Shown here: in pieces, positions 1 to 12,347 of the stretch
Numbering within the stretch: position 1 is the first letter of the stretch
How the letters are laid out: every line of letters starts with the position of its first letter
Source: Rapana venosa
Lineage: Eukaryota; Mollusca; Gastropoda; Neogastropoda; Muricidae
Length of the DNA: 64,000 bases
Assembly (NCBI GenBank): GCA_028751875.1
Contig: CM054141.1
Coordinates: forward strand, 70,590,926 to 70,654,925
Direction: 5' to 3'
The notes under the pieces: generated by a model
What the model saw: only the letters and a program-made list of their open reading frames with translations
Databases searched by the model: none
Told to the model about the DNA's origin: nothing
Position numbers and translations under genes: made by a program

Positions 1-692
1 GGTATTTTGTCATTTAATGGTGTGTTGGGTTTTTTGTTAAAGATTGACAGTGTTGGATGTTAGAAGGGATTGGATGGTGTTGATCTTGAGGCGAATGTTA
101 TTACAGTTGCTGAAATCGAATGTGCTGGCCCTGAATTTGGGCCTTCATGATCAGGGGGGCTCAAACAGCATGAAAATGAAATGAATTTGCATTGGTCAGC
201 TACTCACCCTCTATGTGTTAGGAAGCTCTAGTGACTACAGCCATCAGTGATTCTGTTCTTGTTAACTGTATTGAAGATACACATGTGTGGGGTAACAAGG
301 TGCGCATATGTGCGTATGTGCATGTGCACTCATGCCTAGACAAACTAACAGACTACCCAATCAAGACAAGATTACAAGACCTAGTTTCAAAGTTTGTGGC
401 ACAAGTGGGTCATTAATGTACATAAATACATTCTGCGCATAATGGCAACAGCTTGTCACCAAATTAAAGGTAACCTGAAACAGAAACCAATTTGATGACA
501 ATATATGATATCATAGAAGCTGGTTGATCTTGCCACATTTAAGCCAGACTGTTCGTAACGATGACATCCATGGTGCAGGATCTGGGACAGAGTTGGCCGT
601 TGGCTGCAGAGCTCATCGTCGATGGTGTGGGGAGGAGAGAGCCAGGGGCGGCAAGTGAAGGGGCTGCCGACAAAAAGACGTGCGCAGACAAC
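1..692. other. 5' flank of gene 1, contig A copy
   Basis: Sequence upstream of the first recognised coding exon. It aligns base for base, apart from scattered indels, with 25,148-25,835, and from about 472 with 39,503-39,724. It may hold the promoter, 5' UTR or an upstream non-coding exon. A possible acceptor (gtgcag followed by gatctggg) lies near 580, but the true transcription start is not visible. The small open frames here do not persist between copies. Confidence 0.6.
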
Positions 693-796
693 ATGCCTCA
701 CGCACCCGCCACCCTCGCAGAGCAGGCGGAATGGCCGCTGCCACATCAACAAAAAACTGCTGCCTATCAAAGGGTTCTACTTCTGTTTCCTGGCAG
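693..796 (+). CDS. mfsd6-like: MFSD6-like transporter exon 1, contig A copy
   Basis: First coding exon of a predicted 12-TM major facilitator transporter. The end of the exon reads INKKLLPIKGFYFCFLAG, which is the start of TM1 in the MFSD6 / MFS_1_like family (basic residues, then LLP-K-FYF). It ends at a strong donor, CAG|GTAGGT, at 797, in phase 1 (GCA G). The ATG at 693 gives a 34-codon exon (103 nt). This copy is 104 nt because of one extra C near 710, a sequencing indel relative to contig C. An upstream in-frame ATG near 622 is possible, so the start is not certain. Seen: motif, donor, phase. Known: family N terminus. Inferred: the start codon. Confidence 0.62.
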
Positions 797-875
797 GTAG
801 GTCGTAGTATAGAACTTTCTAAGGAGTTGCACATTTCACTCCTGTTTGCTCCTGGGGTGCAGACTACTACACTGT

Positions 876-972
876 GGTGTGTGTGTGTGTGTGGTGTGTG
901 AGTGTGAGTGTGTGTGTATGTGTGTGTGTATGTGTGTGTTATGTGTGTGTGTGTGTGTGCGTGAGTGTGTGT
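876..972. repeat. (GT)n microsatellite in intron 1, contig A
   Basis: Imperfect GT dinucleotide run with GA and TA interruptions. It lies 80 bp after exon 1 and is present at the same place in contigs B and C. Long Cys/Val or His/Thr open frames across it are repeat artefacts. Confidence 0.9.
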
Positions 973-1126
973 GTACAGTGTACTGTGGTAAGTTTGTTTT
1001 TGTTGATTCATGGATGAGTAGACTCGCATGTTTTTTCAGGCTATTACAGAATGGAAAACACTTCATCCTGTAGTCCTGTGGCTGCCATAGTCACACAGGA
1101 TAAGCTACCTCCTTTGTCATGCACTG

Positions 1127-1800
1127 TGCTGCCATAGCAACAAGAAAGGCCAGTCCTTGGTCGTGCACTGTGCTGCCATAGCAACAAGAAAGGCCAGTCC
1201 TTGGGCGTGCACTGTGCTGCTATAGCAACAAGAAAGGCCAGTCCTTGGTCGTGCACTGTGCTGCCATAGCAACAAGAAAGGCCAGTCCTTGGTCGTGCAC
1301 TGTGCTGCAGCCATAGCAACAAGAAAGGCCAGTCCTTGGTCGTGCACTGTGCTGCCATAGCAACAAGAAAGGCCATCCTTGGTCGTGCACTGTAGCGCCA
1401 TAGCAACAAGAAAGGCCAGTCCTTGGTCGTGCACTGTGCTGCCATAGCAACAAGAAAGGCCAGTCCTTGGTCGTGCACTGTGCTGCCATAGCAACAAGAA
1501 AGGCCATTTCCTTGGTCGTGCACTGTGCACTGTGCTGCCATAGCAACAAGAAAGGCCAGTCCTTGGTCATGCACTGTGCACTGTGCTGCCATAGCAACAA
1601 GAAAGGCCAGTCCTTGGTCGTGCACTGTGCTGCCATAGCAACAAAAAGGCCAGTCCTTGGTCGTGCACTGTGCACTGTGCTGCCATAGCAACAAGAAAGG
1701 CCAGTCCTTTGGGTCGTGCACTGTGCATTTGGGGCGTCATAGCAACAAGAAAGGCCAGTCCTTGGTGGGGCACTGTCTGCCAAAACCAACAAAAAAGCCA
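1127..1800. repeat. 44-bp minisatellite, 15 units, intron 1, contig A
   Basis: Tandem array with a 44-bp unit containing CCATAGCAACAAGAAAGGCC followed by AGTCCTTGGTCGTGCACTGTG. Fifteen units are countable. Units 10, 11, 13 and 14 carry an extra 7 bp (a doubled CACTGTG) and unit 3 has CTATAG in place of CCATAG. The same variant order appears in the arrays at 26,262 and 40,150. Each unit contains GCTGCCATAGCAAC, close to the RFX X-box. Because 44 is not a multiple of three, the reverse strand cycles through three open frames and gives spurious long ORFs. Confidence 0.95.
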
Positions 1801-2911
1801 CCCTTTTGTGGGCACTGTGCTCCCTTTAAATATCTGCTCCATGGGGACCTGACAGAGAGATTAAGTACTACTTACCCTTTGTTTCAAAAAATAAAAAGGA
1901 TTTCTGAAAAACAAAGAAAAATACAGGGGCAAGGTGGAAAGAATTTGTAAGTCGATGCACAGTGTAAGGAATGGGGCTTTTGCCGTAATTTTTTCTATTA
2001 CCCAGTCGGTCTTTTTAATTATTTTTTTTTTATGGTTTGGTAAGAAAATTTGATGTACTGCAGAAGTCGGAAATTGAAGAAATTTTTTCCCTTTTTTTTT
2101 TGTAAGAAATGTTGGGGTTCTGATTTGATTTTGAAAAAAAAAGTACTGTTTGATTTCATTTCTAAATGCATGGAAAACACACAAAATGGATAGACAAAAG
2201 TTCAATATGAAAAAATCCACACCACACCACACACCACACAACCCCCCAAACCACATCATACTACACCACCAAGCTGACAACACAGTGCTCTTTAATCTCT
2301 TCAATGCAGCAAAGACACTGTTTTTTTTAAAATTAAAAAAGTGCACATTTATTCAGACGGGGTACAATCTATGTGTGAAAATCATACAAAAACAAGGTTA
2401 TGATTATGGGCTTAACACTTTGTTTTTATTACCAACCCAAACACACCACTTTTTATCAACTGCCCCAAAAAAGCTGTGATTTCTAACCGTAAACCCTTTA
2501 ATTAAATAACGCCCGGTTTTTTATATAAAATAGGTGCATGTAACATTGTGTTATTTTTCATAATTTTTTGTGGGGGAAAAAATGATGATTAAATTGTATT
2601 TTTTTTTATCATTATTTTTATCATCACATCATCACATGGCAGTCAGGAAACCTTTTTTTTCATCTAAAACCACAACACACTACCCAAAATTTTTTCTCAA
2701 AAATCCTTTTTTTTTTAGTTTTCGGGATTTGGGCATTTTCTAAAATTTTAAATTCAACTTTTTAAAGCAATAACTTTTTTTGATCAAAAATCTTATCATC
2801 TTATCTGAACATAGGTTATTCCGCTGGTTTGCCCAAAATTGTAAAGCCTTTGTTAGTTTCAGTTGGTTAAAATACATTTCAGGCATTCTGTGTGATGTGT
2901 TTGTGTTGCAG
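1801..2911. other. Remainder of intron 1, contig A
   Basis: AT-rich, low-complexity intron sequence with a short CCACA microsatellite at about 2,218-2,270. It ends in an acceptor (tttgtgttgcag, 2,900-2,911). Consensus quality falls from about 2,000 onward: A and T runs are inflated compared with the cleaner copy at 26,970-28,110. No coding signal was seen. Confidence 0.6.
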
Positions 2912-4069
2912 GGGGGTTTTTCTCTGTTGTTTTTAAAATTGCCATCTACATGAAGGGGCGGGCATGACCCCATGAAGGGGCTCCGTACGGCGAGCCCTTC
3001 TTTGCTTCTTCATTCCCCCCCTTCATGGTCCCTTGGCTGACCGCGGGCGCAACAAAAGCAAGTTTCATTATCAGTACCTGCTCCGGTTTTTTTTAAAACG
3101 CGCTTATTTTGGCCTTTCCGGGCGAGAGTGCTTCCCTTTTTACCGTACACACCACTAGATTGAAATTTGGATGACTCCTATTTTGGGGACGCATTTCTTC
3201 ATCATGGAGGAAATCGGATCATTCCAAGTGTGCCCCTACGGCCGTCTGAGTTTCCCGCATCATGTTTGAAAAAATAACGCAGGGAACAGAAAATTTTGAC
3301 TCAAAGTGCTTGTACAGAAGTAAGGATTCTTTCAAAGGAGGGGATGTTTTTTCACCAGCGTTTTGGAACCTTTTGAGAACTTTGTAATGGATTGATTATC
3401 AGACCCGTTCAGTTTTAGGTGTAACATTTCTCACGGCTGAACAAGGGGTTGTCATGACAGGAGGACCACAGCACCATGCATGAAAGGGACTACCCCTCAA
3501 TCCGCACCACAAGGACAGCACTTCTGGAGCGTTGTGTGACGGGGAAGGTACCTTTGACGTCAGATACCTGCCAGAACCCACCCCCCCAGTGTCGTTACGC
3601 AAACCGTGAGTACGACTCCACCTTTGGCTGGCTGTTCCGGGTAAAACCTCGGGCCAACGGGCCTTTCCCCCGGTCTTCTCCCTGGCTGATGCCCCCCCCT
3701 TCGACACCTGGGCAAGAACACCAAATACGGGAGCAGGGCGGGGGGCACGGGGGGCCTTCCCCATTCTTGCCATCCCCTCCACCCATCGATGTCGTCCAAG
3801 CAGGGCCCACCTTGCCGCCGTGCCCTTCCCTTCCATAAGGGTTGGGCCTGGGGCCGGATCGCGATTCAGGGAAAAAAAACCTGTCCCCCAACATAAAGTG
3901 GGGAAACAGTTTACAACTCCTGGCCCTCTGTCCAGCCCATGCTGGTGTTCCTGCTGGGGGTCCTCCTTCGGCATGGCCACGGGAACATCAGACTTCCTCT
4001 TCGGACCTCCCCACCTGGGGCCAGAAACCGTCGTTTTTGGCCTCTCCCTGCCAGAACTGTCTCTTTGAG
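2912..4069 (+). CDS. mfsd6-like: MFSD6-like transporter exon 2, contig A copy (frameshifted)
   Basis: Large exon encoding TM1 to about TM7 and a long extracellular loop. This copy has many single-base indels, so no long open frame survives, but aligned with 28,111-29,270 the reading is clear. Visible pieces are LYMK near 2,945, the loop with HFFIMEE near 3,190, ANREYDSTFGWLF near 3,600-3,640, then the LGKNTKYG region near 3,710. A run of hydrophobic codons follows, leading to LDDLGAS and GLSL near 3,990-4,050. The exon ends in GAG at 4,067-4,069; the donor T has been lost (ggcggg here, gtcagg in B). Length of about 1,158 nt matches B (1,160). The minus-strand open frame over this exon is a shadow. 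The frameshifts are probably sequencing errors, because they differ between copies. Confidence 0.6.
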
Positions 4070-4965
4070 GCGGGGACTTCTCCTCTCCCCCTCTAGTTGT
4101 CTTTTTTCCTTCTTCTTTTTTTTGGTTGGAGCCCGAGGTTTACCAAGATGAATTTTGTCCAAAAAACCTTTTTTTGCCCCTATAAGGGTACCACTTCCGA
4201 CTTTGGGGATCATTTTTCTTAACGGGTTTCCAGAAAAAAAACAATGTCATGAAGGGGCAGTTTAATTACTCATCAGAACCCCCAAAGCAAATGTACTACC
4301 ACCGGTGGAAAAAACAAATTTGATATGCAAAAATCCACCATGGGAACTTAAGACCTTTTTAGGATCAATTTTTTTTTGTTAAAACCCACAGAATTTTTGG
4401 CCCCATGAACCCCCAAAAAGTGCATATTTTTTCAACAATGAATTGTATGCCACGGCTTGATAAATTTTAACACTATCCCTTGTTAAGGAAAAAACCCTCT
4501 TTCCCCTACAGGCACGGGTACGTTGAAAGCAACGAACTCAGCAGTGGGTGTAGGAAGGGACGGGTTAGTAAAAATGTGGTGCCCAATCCAAAACCTGTAG
4601 GGAAAGGTTTAACCCCATAACTTTCTCTTTTGTAAAATAATGAATTTTTTATGTTAAAAATTTAAATTTAATTCGAAAGTTTCAAAAAAAAAACCCAAGA
4701 AAGGGAAACAACTTATGGTTTTTAACAGTAGACCATTTTTTTCCCCCCCCCCCCTCTCTGCCTCACCCTCTTGAACGCTCCTGCCGCGTTCCCACACCGC
4801 TCATTCTGATCTCTCCACCTCAGTGATACCTAGGCTGATGTCTCCAGGGTCAGACGTCCACAGGGAGCTGATCAATGGGAAGTCTGTATGGGACCTCCAG
4901 CCACAAGTCCATTCACTGCATGCTGCTGAATCACTTCATATGATATGGTATCACATCACCCCGCT
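4070..4965. other. Intron 2, first part, contig A
   Basis: Non-coding intron, poor consensus, colinear with 29,271-30,150. It contains a poly-C run near 4,745-4,755 and a non-repetitive stretch at 4,770-4,940. No motif was recognised. Confidence 0.5.
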
Positions 4966-4969
4966 TTAA

Positions 4970-5325
4970 GTCACGGCTGAGTTCTCTGTGTGAAATTCAT
5001 CTGGTCCCTGGGGAAGCGTGTCCCACAAAAACGGCCACCCATTTTTTTTTGTCCCTTTTCCCGCTGCAACTTTTTTTTTTCCCTTCCCCGAGTGGGTTTT
5101 TTCTACAGAATTTGCCAGGGAAACAATCTTGTGCCTTGTTTTTTTAATAAAAATAATTTTGGTAACACACAGACTCGAATTTTTCGTCTCATCCAAAAGA
5201 CTACACCCAACTACACTCATTGCGATTGGATGGGGAAAAGTTTCTGGCCCAAAGGGGGTCGAACCCAACCTTTGTCCCGGGCTGTTGCGTTCAGCAGGGG
5301 CGTTACCTCTAAAAAAAGACCCCCG
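4970..5325 (-). mobile_element. tRNA-derived SINE-like element, contig A copy
   Basis: The plus strand runs from a GTCACGGCTGAGTTC segment, through TTCTACAGAATTTGCCAGG and TCGTCTCATCC, to GGTCGAACCC and GCGTTACCTCT. Read on the minus strand, the end near 5,255-5,320 resembles a tRNA head: AGAGGTAACGC as a box A-like segment and GGGTTCGACCCC as box B. The element is therefore inserted in reverse orientation. The same element lies at 30,150-30,510. From memory, this sequence is abundant in gastropod genomes; this has not been searched. The coordinates are approximate and the ends are eroded. Confidence 0.55.
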
Positions 5326-5484
5326 TCCTTATTCAACTCTTCAGTATTATCGTGGGTTTCGGGGAGCAACTAGGAATTTGGGTAGGGATTTTTACATCTT
5401 CTGGGGCAACTTTAAAACACCACCCCACCCGCCTTAATCCCGTGGTATCAAGCATCGAAAATCAAAACTGCATGTTAAAAAATA

Positions 5485-5744
5485 AATAATAAAATACATG
5501 GAATTTTATAGCGCTATATCTTGCAAAAAAACAAATCAAAGCGCTTCATTGGGGTTTTTCCTGTCAGTGTCCGTTTTGGTGGTTTTTTAAAACATCATAA
5601 AAAAATAAATGGAATTTATATAGCGCTATATCTCAAAGTCAAATCAAAGCATCACCCTTTTATCTGGGGAAGGGGTGGCTCCACAAAAAACCCTTCCCAA
5701 GAAAATGGCCGAAAAGTATGCATAGTGTCCCAAACTTACAAGTT
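5485..5744. repeat. Dispersed GCGCTATATC-type repeat, two partial copies, contig A
   Basis: Two adjacent pieces share TTTATAGCGCTATATC followed by AAATCAAAGCGCTTC or a close variant (near 5,500-5,545 and 5,600-5,655). The same motif occurs at 30,690-30,750, 30,785-30,850 and 23,938-23,985. At the last place it leads into a longer body, so this is a dispersed family and not a local duplication. The transposon class is unknown. Confidence 0.6.
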
Positions 5745-6064
5745 GGGAGAAAAAAAAAAGGAAGAAGAGAAAAAAACGCAAAAAAGAATAGAAGAAAAAA
5801 AAAAGGAAAGGAAAGAAGAAGAGAGGAGAGGAAAAAGAAAAGAAGATAAAAATGGAGGAGAATGGAAGAAAAGAAAAGAAGGAGAAAAGAAGAGGGAAAG
5901 AGAAAAGAAAAGAAGAGCGGAGAGGGAAAAAAGAAAGAAGAAACATAAGGAATAAAGAAAAGAAGAGAAAAGCAGGAAGAGAACAGAAAAAAAAGAAGAG
6001 AAAAGAAAAAAGGGAAAGAAAAAAAAGAAAAAAAAAAAAGAAAAAAAAGAAGCGGGAGAAAAGA
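5745..6064. repeat. Polypurine tract (GA/A-rich), contig A
   Basis: About 320 bp of nearly uninterrupted purines on the plus strand, mostly GAAAA, GAAGAA and GGAAA words. It ends about 50 bp before the exon 3 acceptor and is present in the same place in B (30,945-31,245) and C (44,742-45,020). Lys/Glu/Arg open frames on the plus strand and Phe/Ser/Leu frames on the minus strand are composition artefacts. Confidence 0.9.
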
Positions 6065-6114
6065 ACCTTTCTAAGCAGATGCTATATAAAAAAATTATTT
6101 TCATTTTTGTTTCG

Positions 6115-6358
6115 GTACCTCCCGCTGTTTTTTTTCGGGGGTGATCCAAAATGTGTGGGGGCAGGGCCCTGCCTGTACCTGGCCACCAGTATGGGGCTGC
6201 GGGTGCGGGGAAATCCTTCCCCCACCCCTGGGGTGCTGGCCATCAGCCGCTGCACGGGTCACCCTTTGGGATATGTACCCGCGGGGCCCCACCTACCCCC
6301 CAAACCCCCGCCCGGGATGTCCCCACCACCAGGGCTGGGGGGAGTCCACTTTGCATAG
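6115..6358 (+). CDS. mfsd6-like: MFSD6-like transporter exon 3, contig A copy
   Basis: The best-preserved version of exon 3. The acceptor reads tttgtttcg|GTACCT (the AG is damaged). The length of 244 nt fits the expected phase change (0 to 1). With single-base errors allowed for, it reads VPLLFFSG, then VGAGPCLYLA, LTNPWGVLAIEPLHGVTFGI, and APPGMSATIQGLVGGVHFG. This is the family signature of TM8 to TM11: a Pro-Trp helix, I-E-x-LHG-x-TFG, and APPG-x-x-AT-x-QG-x-x-GGVHFG-x-G. The donor follows TTTGCATAG (gagggagg, T lost). The signature is what makes the family assignment firm. Other MFS families such as MFSD12 or nucleoside:H+ symporters share parts of it. Confidence 0.75.
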
Positions 6359-6691
6359 GAGGGAGGGGGGGTAAATTGTGTTTTTTTTAATGGTTTGTAA
6401 GAATGCATTTGCTTTTTTTATAAATCATTCAAATTTTTAAAGTTTTTAAAAAATAATTTTGCACATTTTTAAATTAATTAAACCCGGTAAAAAAAGGAAA
6501 ATTGTGAAAACTTTTAAAAAAGGAGGAAATGGGTTTTTTTGAGTCCTTGTTTTGATTTTAGAATTTGTTTTAAGGGTTTCCTTTTTTTTGGAATAAATCA
6601 TTTTTAGAGGTTTGTTTTGTGACCCAGTGTATAAAATTGTGGTTCAACAAAAAAATAGCGTTTTTTTTTTTAAACATACTTTTGGGTTTGA
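6359..6691. other. Intron 3, short form, contig A
   Basis: AT-rich, low-quality sequence with no recognisable feature. The intron is about 330 bp here and about 310 bp in C, but about 4.1 kb in B. Confidence 0.5.
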
Positions 6692-6815
6692 CAAAGGGCT
6701 AGGGATTTATGGATTTTTTCAATGGGGAAAACCCGGCTTTTGTACCCCAATAGGGTGTTTTTTTCCCGTGACCACCGGGGCTCACCCCCCCAAACCCCAA
6801 CCACAGACAAAATAA
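6692..6815 (+). CDS. mfsd6-like: MFSD6-like transporter exon 4, contig A copy (heavily damaged)
   Basis: Recognised only by alignment with 35,583-35,765. Shared landmarks in order are ttttgggtttgacaaagggctaggg at the acceptor, gtaccccaatagggtg, gtgaccaccggggctcac, and ccaaccacagacaaaat at the donor end. About 60 bases are missing and the frame is lost. It encodes TM12 and the start of the cytoplasmic tail. Confidence 0.4.
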
Positions 6816-7789
6816 AAACATTTAAAAAAAATGGGCTATTTTTTAATTTATTGTGTTGTTTTTTAACCCTGAAAACCTTTTTACAGCCATTAAAAATTCT
6901 TTTCCATTTCCACTTTTTTTTAAAACCCCCAAAAATTTTAAAAAAAATTTTTTTTTCAGACTAATAATTTTTCAATAAGTTGAAAACTTTTTTGACTACA
7001 CACACAGTTTATGAGGTTGGGTTTGATCAAAAAAAAATTTTATCAATGGAAATTTTTTTGGCTTTAAACAAAAGTTTTTGTAATAATTTAATGTTATTCA
7101 ATCAAAAATTTCACGGGAATTAATCCCAGTATCATTCCCATACCACACACATTTTATTTGAGTAATTGTGTTATACAATACAAATGCATGGTTTGCAAAA
7201 CTTTAAACCTTCATTCTTGGATAGTAAAAACCACCTTTTTGGACCGAAATTTTTCAAATTTAAAAATCACACAATTCCCCAATATAAACAAAATTTACAT
7301 CAGAAAAAAAATTTTCTTATTTTTGGTTTTACACCTTTTAAAAAACTTTTTTTTTTTCAAAATTTTAAAAAATGGTCCCCAAAGAATCTGAAAAATAAAA
7401 ATTTTTTAAAAATTAGGGCTTTTTACTTACAGGGCTCTAACTGTTCATCAACTCATTTTCCTTGAAACATTGAGGGTTTTTCCAAAAGACAAGTTCCCTG
7501 AAAGTTGGCTGAATCCATCTATGCACTTTTGCACAACAATTTTTTTTTTAAAATCATAACACGGAGACCCCAAAACCCCAAAGAATATCTTGTCAACAGT
7601 CAAAGAAAGTACCCAAAACACACAAACAGGCAACAAGGTCAAAGGAAAGCAACTTTTTTTAAAGAAAAATGATTGCCCACAGCCAGAGTTTTTTCCCCTT
7701 TCAGAACATCGCTAGTGTATTTTTTTTTTTTAAAACAAATTCTTCCGAATCTTAAGCTTCCGCCATCACAGTGAAGGGAAGGGGGCCGA
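6816..7789. other. Intron 4, first part, contig A
   Basis: AT-rich intron sequence, colinear with 35,766-36,870. It includes diverged precursors of the 43-bp minisatellite (ACACACAAA...TTCA spacing near 7,000-7,160) and a non-repetitive stretch at 7,420-7,790 (GGGCTCTAACTGTTCATCAA). That stretch also appears in B at 36,475 and smeared in C near 46,255. No coding signal was seen. Confidence 0.5.
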
Positions 7790-10880
<3,091 letters not shown>

Positions 10881-10929
10881 CAGAGTGCATGCATGACTTT
10901 GCTCATAACCTTTCGGCTGTTTCTGTCAG

Positions 10930-11091
10930 AACAGACCCGGGGGGCCCCCCAAAAACCCCCCCCCTTGCGCCCCTGCCCGACGTCACAGAGACGAAGTAGG
11001 GTTTGACCACTCCACAAAAACCCGGCCTCTTTTCCATCAACCAAACAGAAATGACGGTTTGAAACCTCTCCCCACACCCGACCCTTTATGA
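10930..11091 (+). CDS. mfsd6-like: MFSD6-like transporter exon 5, C-terminal tail, contig A copy
   Basis: Last coding exon, colinear with 37,345-37,520. The acceptor is ctgtttctgtcag|AACAGACC and the TGA is at 11,089-11,091. About 14 bases are lost, so the frame is broken in this copy. It encodes a hydrophilic, acidic and Gln/His-rich cytoplasmic tail. Confidence 0.5.
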   Translation, partial: NRPGGPPKNPPPCAPARRHRDEVGFDHSTKTRPLFHQPNRNDGLKPLPTPDPL

Positions 11092-11219
11092 GTTTTGGGA
11101 CAGTCGGTGTTAACACTTTTAATATATACTTTTCCGTGTGGGGGTGAAGATTTTTCGGGGTGCTTGCCCAAGTGTTTGTCATGATGTTATATTTTTGGGA
11201 AAGGGGGGGGGGGACAGAA

Positions 11220-12347
11220 ATGGCTGTCAAAAGCTTCATTTTCAGTATTGTTGGGGTATGTGAAGAAAAGAACTGGGCCAGCTTACCCAAAAAAAAATCC
11301 GTTCATTAGCTCCTGCAACAAAATTTCTTGTGTTCATCATGTCGTTTGTTGCACAATCGCTCATTCTATCCTGGGTGCATATTAATTTACATGGCACCAC
11401 GTTGACCATCTTCACCCCCACTGGCCTACTTTGTACTAGAGGAAGCAGTGAGGAAACGTCGCATGGTTTTTTGTACAGATGGAATAACACCAACTTGTCA
11501 AGGTTTCGTAGCTTTTCTGACAAAGTTGTAACCGTTTTAAAGTTTTCTATTTTGTTGTTGTTATATTTTTCCAAACTCTGTAATAATAAAAAAAATAATA
11601 AATTTAATCCCCCAACAGTGAAAAAACCGGTCTACATAGTATAAGCTTGGCAAAAAACGTACCCTCCACCCCCCATACACACACGCACGCGCACACACCA
11701 CACACAAAAACCTATTTATGGTATAAAATTATGGACCAGAAGTTCTGCTTTTTTTGGGGGGGGGGGGGGCCCTTTGAGGTTTTTTTTTTTTTTTGGTTGT
11801 TTTTTTTCCTCCTCAACACACAACACACACATGCTCTCTCCCCTCTCCCCTCTTCTCCCACTCTCTTCTCTCTCTCTCTCCTCTCTCTCTCTCTCCTGGG
11901 TTTGAATTAGTTCACTTTGAGGTAGGACTCACATTCATTCTGCTCTTGAAAATTAATTAATTTCCCTTAATTAATTTTATTATGTTTAAATATTTTTTTT
12001 GTTTCATTTTTCCTCAGTTTTTGTGCATCGGGTATAAAAATTTAGCTGCAATGCCCTGTGGCATTTTAAATTGGACAATCAAAACTTCATGAAAAACGTA
12101 TACAAGGGGTTGGCTGCACGAAACACCACTTGTGTTGTTTGGCCAGGAGGGGGTGTGAGGACTCTGTGTGTGGCAGGGGGTTTAGCATGCTGTATTGCCA
12201 GTCCTGTCATCAAGACACCCAGGGGCGTGCAAAGCAAGTTCCAACATATTGAGTTCAACGACATACAAGACTCATTATGACTTTCTTTCTCTGGGTACAG
12301 TCAGGTTTCTGCAGACAATGAAAAAACCCCCATGACAGAAATTTTAG
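11220..12347 (+). CDS. Gene 2 candidate, exons 1-4, contig A copy (damaged)
   Basis: Counterpart of the four exons read cleanly in B. Exon 1 starts at ATG 11,220, exon 2 is about 11,340-11,502 (donor TCAAG|GTTT), exon 3 about 12,147-12,264 and exon 4 about 12,305-12,347. The acceptors ttcatcat (G lost), ttggccag and tacagtcag are in the expected places. Drop-outs break every frame, so nothing can be read here without the B copy. Function unknown. Confidence 0.35.

Noticed and set aside
1044..1801. Minus-strand open frames with WPFLLLWQHSA-type repeats (also near 26,005-26,949 and 40,121-40,818)
   Set aside because: They come from the 44-bp array, which lacks stops on that strand. All three frames are open and the three copies differ in frame.
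3399..3980. 193-codon minus-strand frame
   Set aside because: It is the shadow of MFSD6-like exon 2. The plus-strand reading has family motifs and splice sites; the minus frame has none and is not kept in B.
5521..6358. Lys/Glu-rich plus-strand frames and Phe/Ser-rich minus-strand frames near the polypurine tract
   Set aside because: A/G-only sequence has few stops; similar frames arise in any polypurine block. Only the exon 3 part after 6,115 has family motifs.
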